Shown here: in pieces, positions 6,626-7,896 of the stretch
Layout: each line of letters begins with the position of its first letter
How positions within the stretch are numbered: the stretch's first letter is position 1
Assembly (NCBI GenBank): GCA_963575675.1
Contig: CAUYUA010000021.1
Span: 1 to 7,896 of the forward strand
Origin: CAUYUA01 sp963575675
GTDB lineage: Bacteria; Pseudomonadota; Alphaproteobacteria; Azospirillales; Azospirillaceae
Reading direction: 5' to 3'
Length of the DNA stretch: 7,896 nucleotides
The notes under the pieces: model-generated
Database searches by the model: none
Seen by the model: the letters and a program-made list of their open reading frames with translations, nothing else
Told to the model about the DNA's origin: nothing
Translations under genes and position numbers: made by a program

Positions 6626-7896
6626 CCGGGTTCCAACTAAGAAAGCTGCAGATTACAGGCCCAGAGGTGGAGGTTGCAGAAATTACGTTCGAACCTGGGC
6701 TGAACGTCGTGTCAGGCCCATCTGACACGGGAAAATCATACCTCGTCGAAGTGATTGATTACATGCTTGGTGGTAGTAAGCTTCCTAGGCAAATACCCGA
6801 AAGTAACGGCTACGACACTGTTCGGTTGGTTATATTGTCTCACGATGGAAAGCAGTTCGAACTCACGCGAGCACTTGCGGGAGGTAGCTTTCGGCTGCAC
6901 GAAATAAACGTTGATAATAGTTATAAATCAAGAAAGCTAGGGGAAAAGCATTCACAGAGTAATGACGACAATATTAGTGCTTTTCTTTTAAGTCTGATTA
7001 AACTGAACGGAAAGAGAGTCCGTAAAAATGCTGATAACCAACAGCAAAACCTTACATTCAGGTATCTGTCCAATCTTGTCATTGTTGATGAAGAAAACAT
7101 AATTAAGAAAGAGTCGCCTATCAGAAGTGGGGAATCTGTGCAAAAAACCGCGAATGATAGCGTTTTAAAGCTTTTACTTACTGGAATTGATGATGATGCG
7201 CTTGTCCCTTTAAAAAAGAAAGAGGTTGTTAAGGCAGAACTACAGGGAAAAATTGCTCTTTTAGATCAATTGATATCGAGCTATGTTGAGGAGCTTTCTG
7301 ATCCGGTGGTGGACACCCAATCTCTTCAGGGCCAACTGGATAAGTTGGGCTTGGCGATTGTGGAATCTGAGCAAAGGGTTTATGCGGATTGTTCGGTTGT
7401 TAAAGAATATGAGCGCGTTCGGCAGGAATCATGGAAGGAATGTGATGAACTAAAGGCGAGATACGATGAGATTCGTGCTCTGCTTGAGCGTTTTAATTTG
7501 TTAGATCAGCATTATGTTTCTGATATCAGTCGACTGGAAGCGGTAGTTGAGGCTGGATTATTTTTTACGGCATTGAAGCCTGGAAGATGCCCGCTATGTG
7601 GCGGTACGACAGGGACACATCGGCATGATGAATTACCGCAGGATATTGATGTCGAGGCGACTCGTATGGCTTGTGTGCAAGAGAGCGCTAAGATTCGGCA
7701 ATTCAGGAACGAACTGACCCGTACCGTGATCAGTCTCAAAGATGAACAGAGTGAAGTCCGTAGGAAATACTATGAAGCCAAGGCCGCTTATGACAATGCC
7801 GATGCTTTGCTTCGAGATACTCTGGCTCCGAAGTTGTCAGCAGCTCGTGCCGATAGGAATCAGCTTCTTGAAGTGCAAGCGAAATTGCGACAAACT
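6622..7896 (+). CDS. ABC-3C Rad50/SMC-like ABC ATPase (DUF3732-type), 3' end outside window
   Basis: The frame is open for 425 codons from the ATG at 6622 to the window edge. The N-terminus is a Rad50-like head: LRKLQITGPEVEVAEITF, then FEPGLNVVSG and Walker A GPSDTGKS at residues 32-39 (K38). A segment FRYLSNLVIVDEENII (near residues 148-163) leads into a long charged coiled coil, about residues 195-310. Its turn carries CPLCGG at 323-328, a CxxC zinc hook followed by THRH, and a second coiled coil runs from about 340 to the end. Signature motif, Walker B and D-loop should lie downstream. Such proteins dimerise around DNA with ATP and, in ABC-3C systems, probably act as the DNA sensor controlling the nuclease. 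The start is coupled to the middle component by ATGA. Codons in the 6900-7260 part are visibly more A+T-rich than in the gene before it. Confidence 0.9.
   Translation, partial: MTGFQLRKLQITGPEVEVAEITFEPGLNVVSGPSDTGKSYLVEVIDYMLGGSKLPRQIPESNGYDTVRLVILSHDGKQFELTRALAGGSFRLHEINVDNSYKSRKLGEKHSQSNDDNISAFLLSLIKLNGKRVRKNADNQQQNLTFRYLSNLVIVDEENIIKKESPIRSGESVQKTANDSVLKLLLTGIDDDALVPLKKKEVVKAELQGKIALLDQLISSYVEELSDPVVDTQSLQGQLDKLGLAIVESEQRVYADCSVVKEYERVRQESWKECDELKARYDEIRALLERFNLLDQHYVSDISRLEAVVEAGLFFTALKPGRCPLCGGTTGTHRHDELPQDIDVEATRMACVQESAKIRQFRNELTRTVISLKDEQSEVRRKYYEAKAAYDNADALLRDTLAPKLSAARADRNQLLEVQAKLRQT

Overview
The window is a dense, entirely plus-strand stretch of accessory DNA holding what look like two defence modules placed head to tail. 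Codon use and protein style suggest a Proteobacterium, perhaps an alphaproteobacterium, but no housekeeping gene is present to confirm this, so taxonomy is a weak guess. No rRNA, tRNA, CRISPR array, transposase, integrase or attachment site was recognised.

Module 1 (1-4810) resembles restriction-modification. It begins with the 3' part of an MmeI-like N6-adenine DNA methyltransferase. Its reading frame is broken at about 750-780, just after the catalytic domain. The other three genes are an intact superfamily 2 helicase (1583-3415), an unrecognised 72-aa protein (3412-3630) and a protein with a C-terminal GIY-YIG (T5orf172-type) nuclease domain (3623-4810). All junctions overlap by 4 or 8 bases, so this is one translationally coupled operon. 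I infer that the methyltransferase recognises and marks sites, the helicase translocates on DNA, and the GIY-YIG protein cuts. I cannot match this exact four-gene order to a named system.

A 230-base A+T-rich gap (4811-5040, 32% G+C by hand count) follows. It holds two candidate sigma70-type promoters and an 8-bp inverted repeat with arm centres 30 bp apart. The repeat overlaps the second promoter and looks like an operator.

Module 2 (5041 to the window end) is an ABC-three-component (ABC-3C) system. It has a PD-(D/E)xK (Mrr-like) nuclease effector with a C-terminal partner domain, a middle component resembling MC2, and a Rad50/SMC-like ABC ATPase with a CxxC zinc hook that is cut by the window end. 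These genes also overlap (8 and 4 bases). By analogy with Rad50/SMC sensors and Lamassu-like systems, the ATPase and middle component probably sense foreign or abnormal DNA and license the nuclease.
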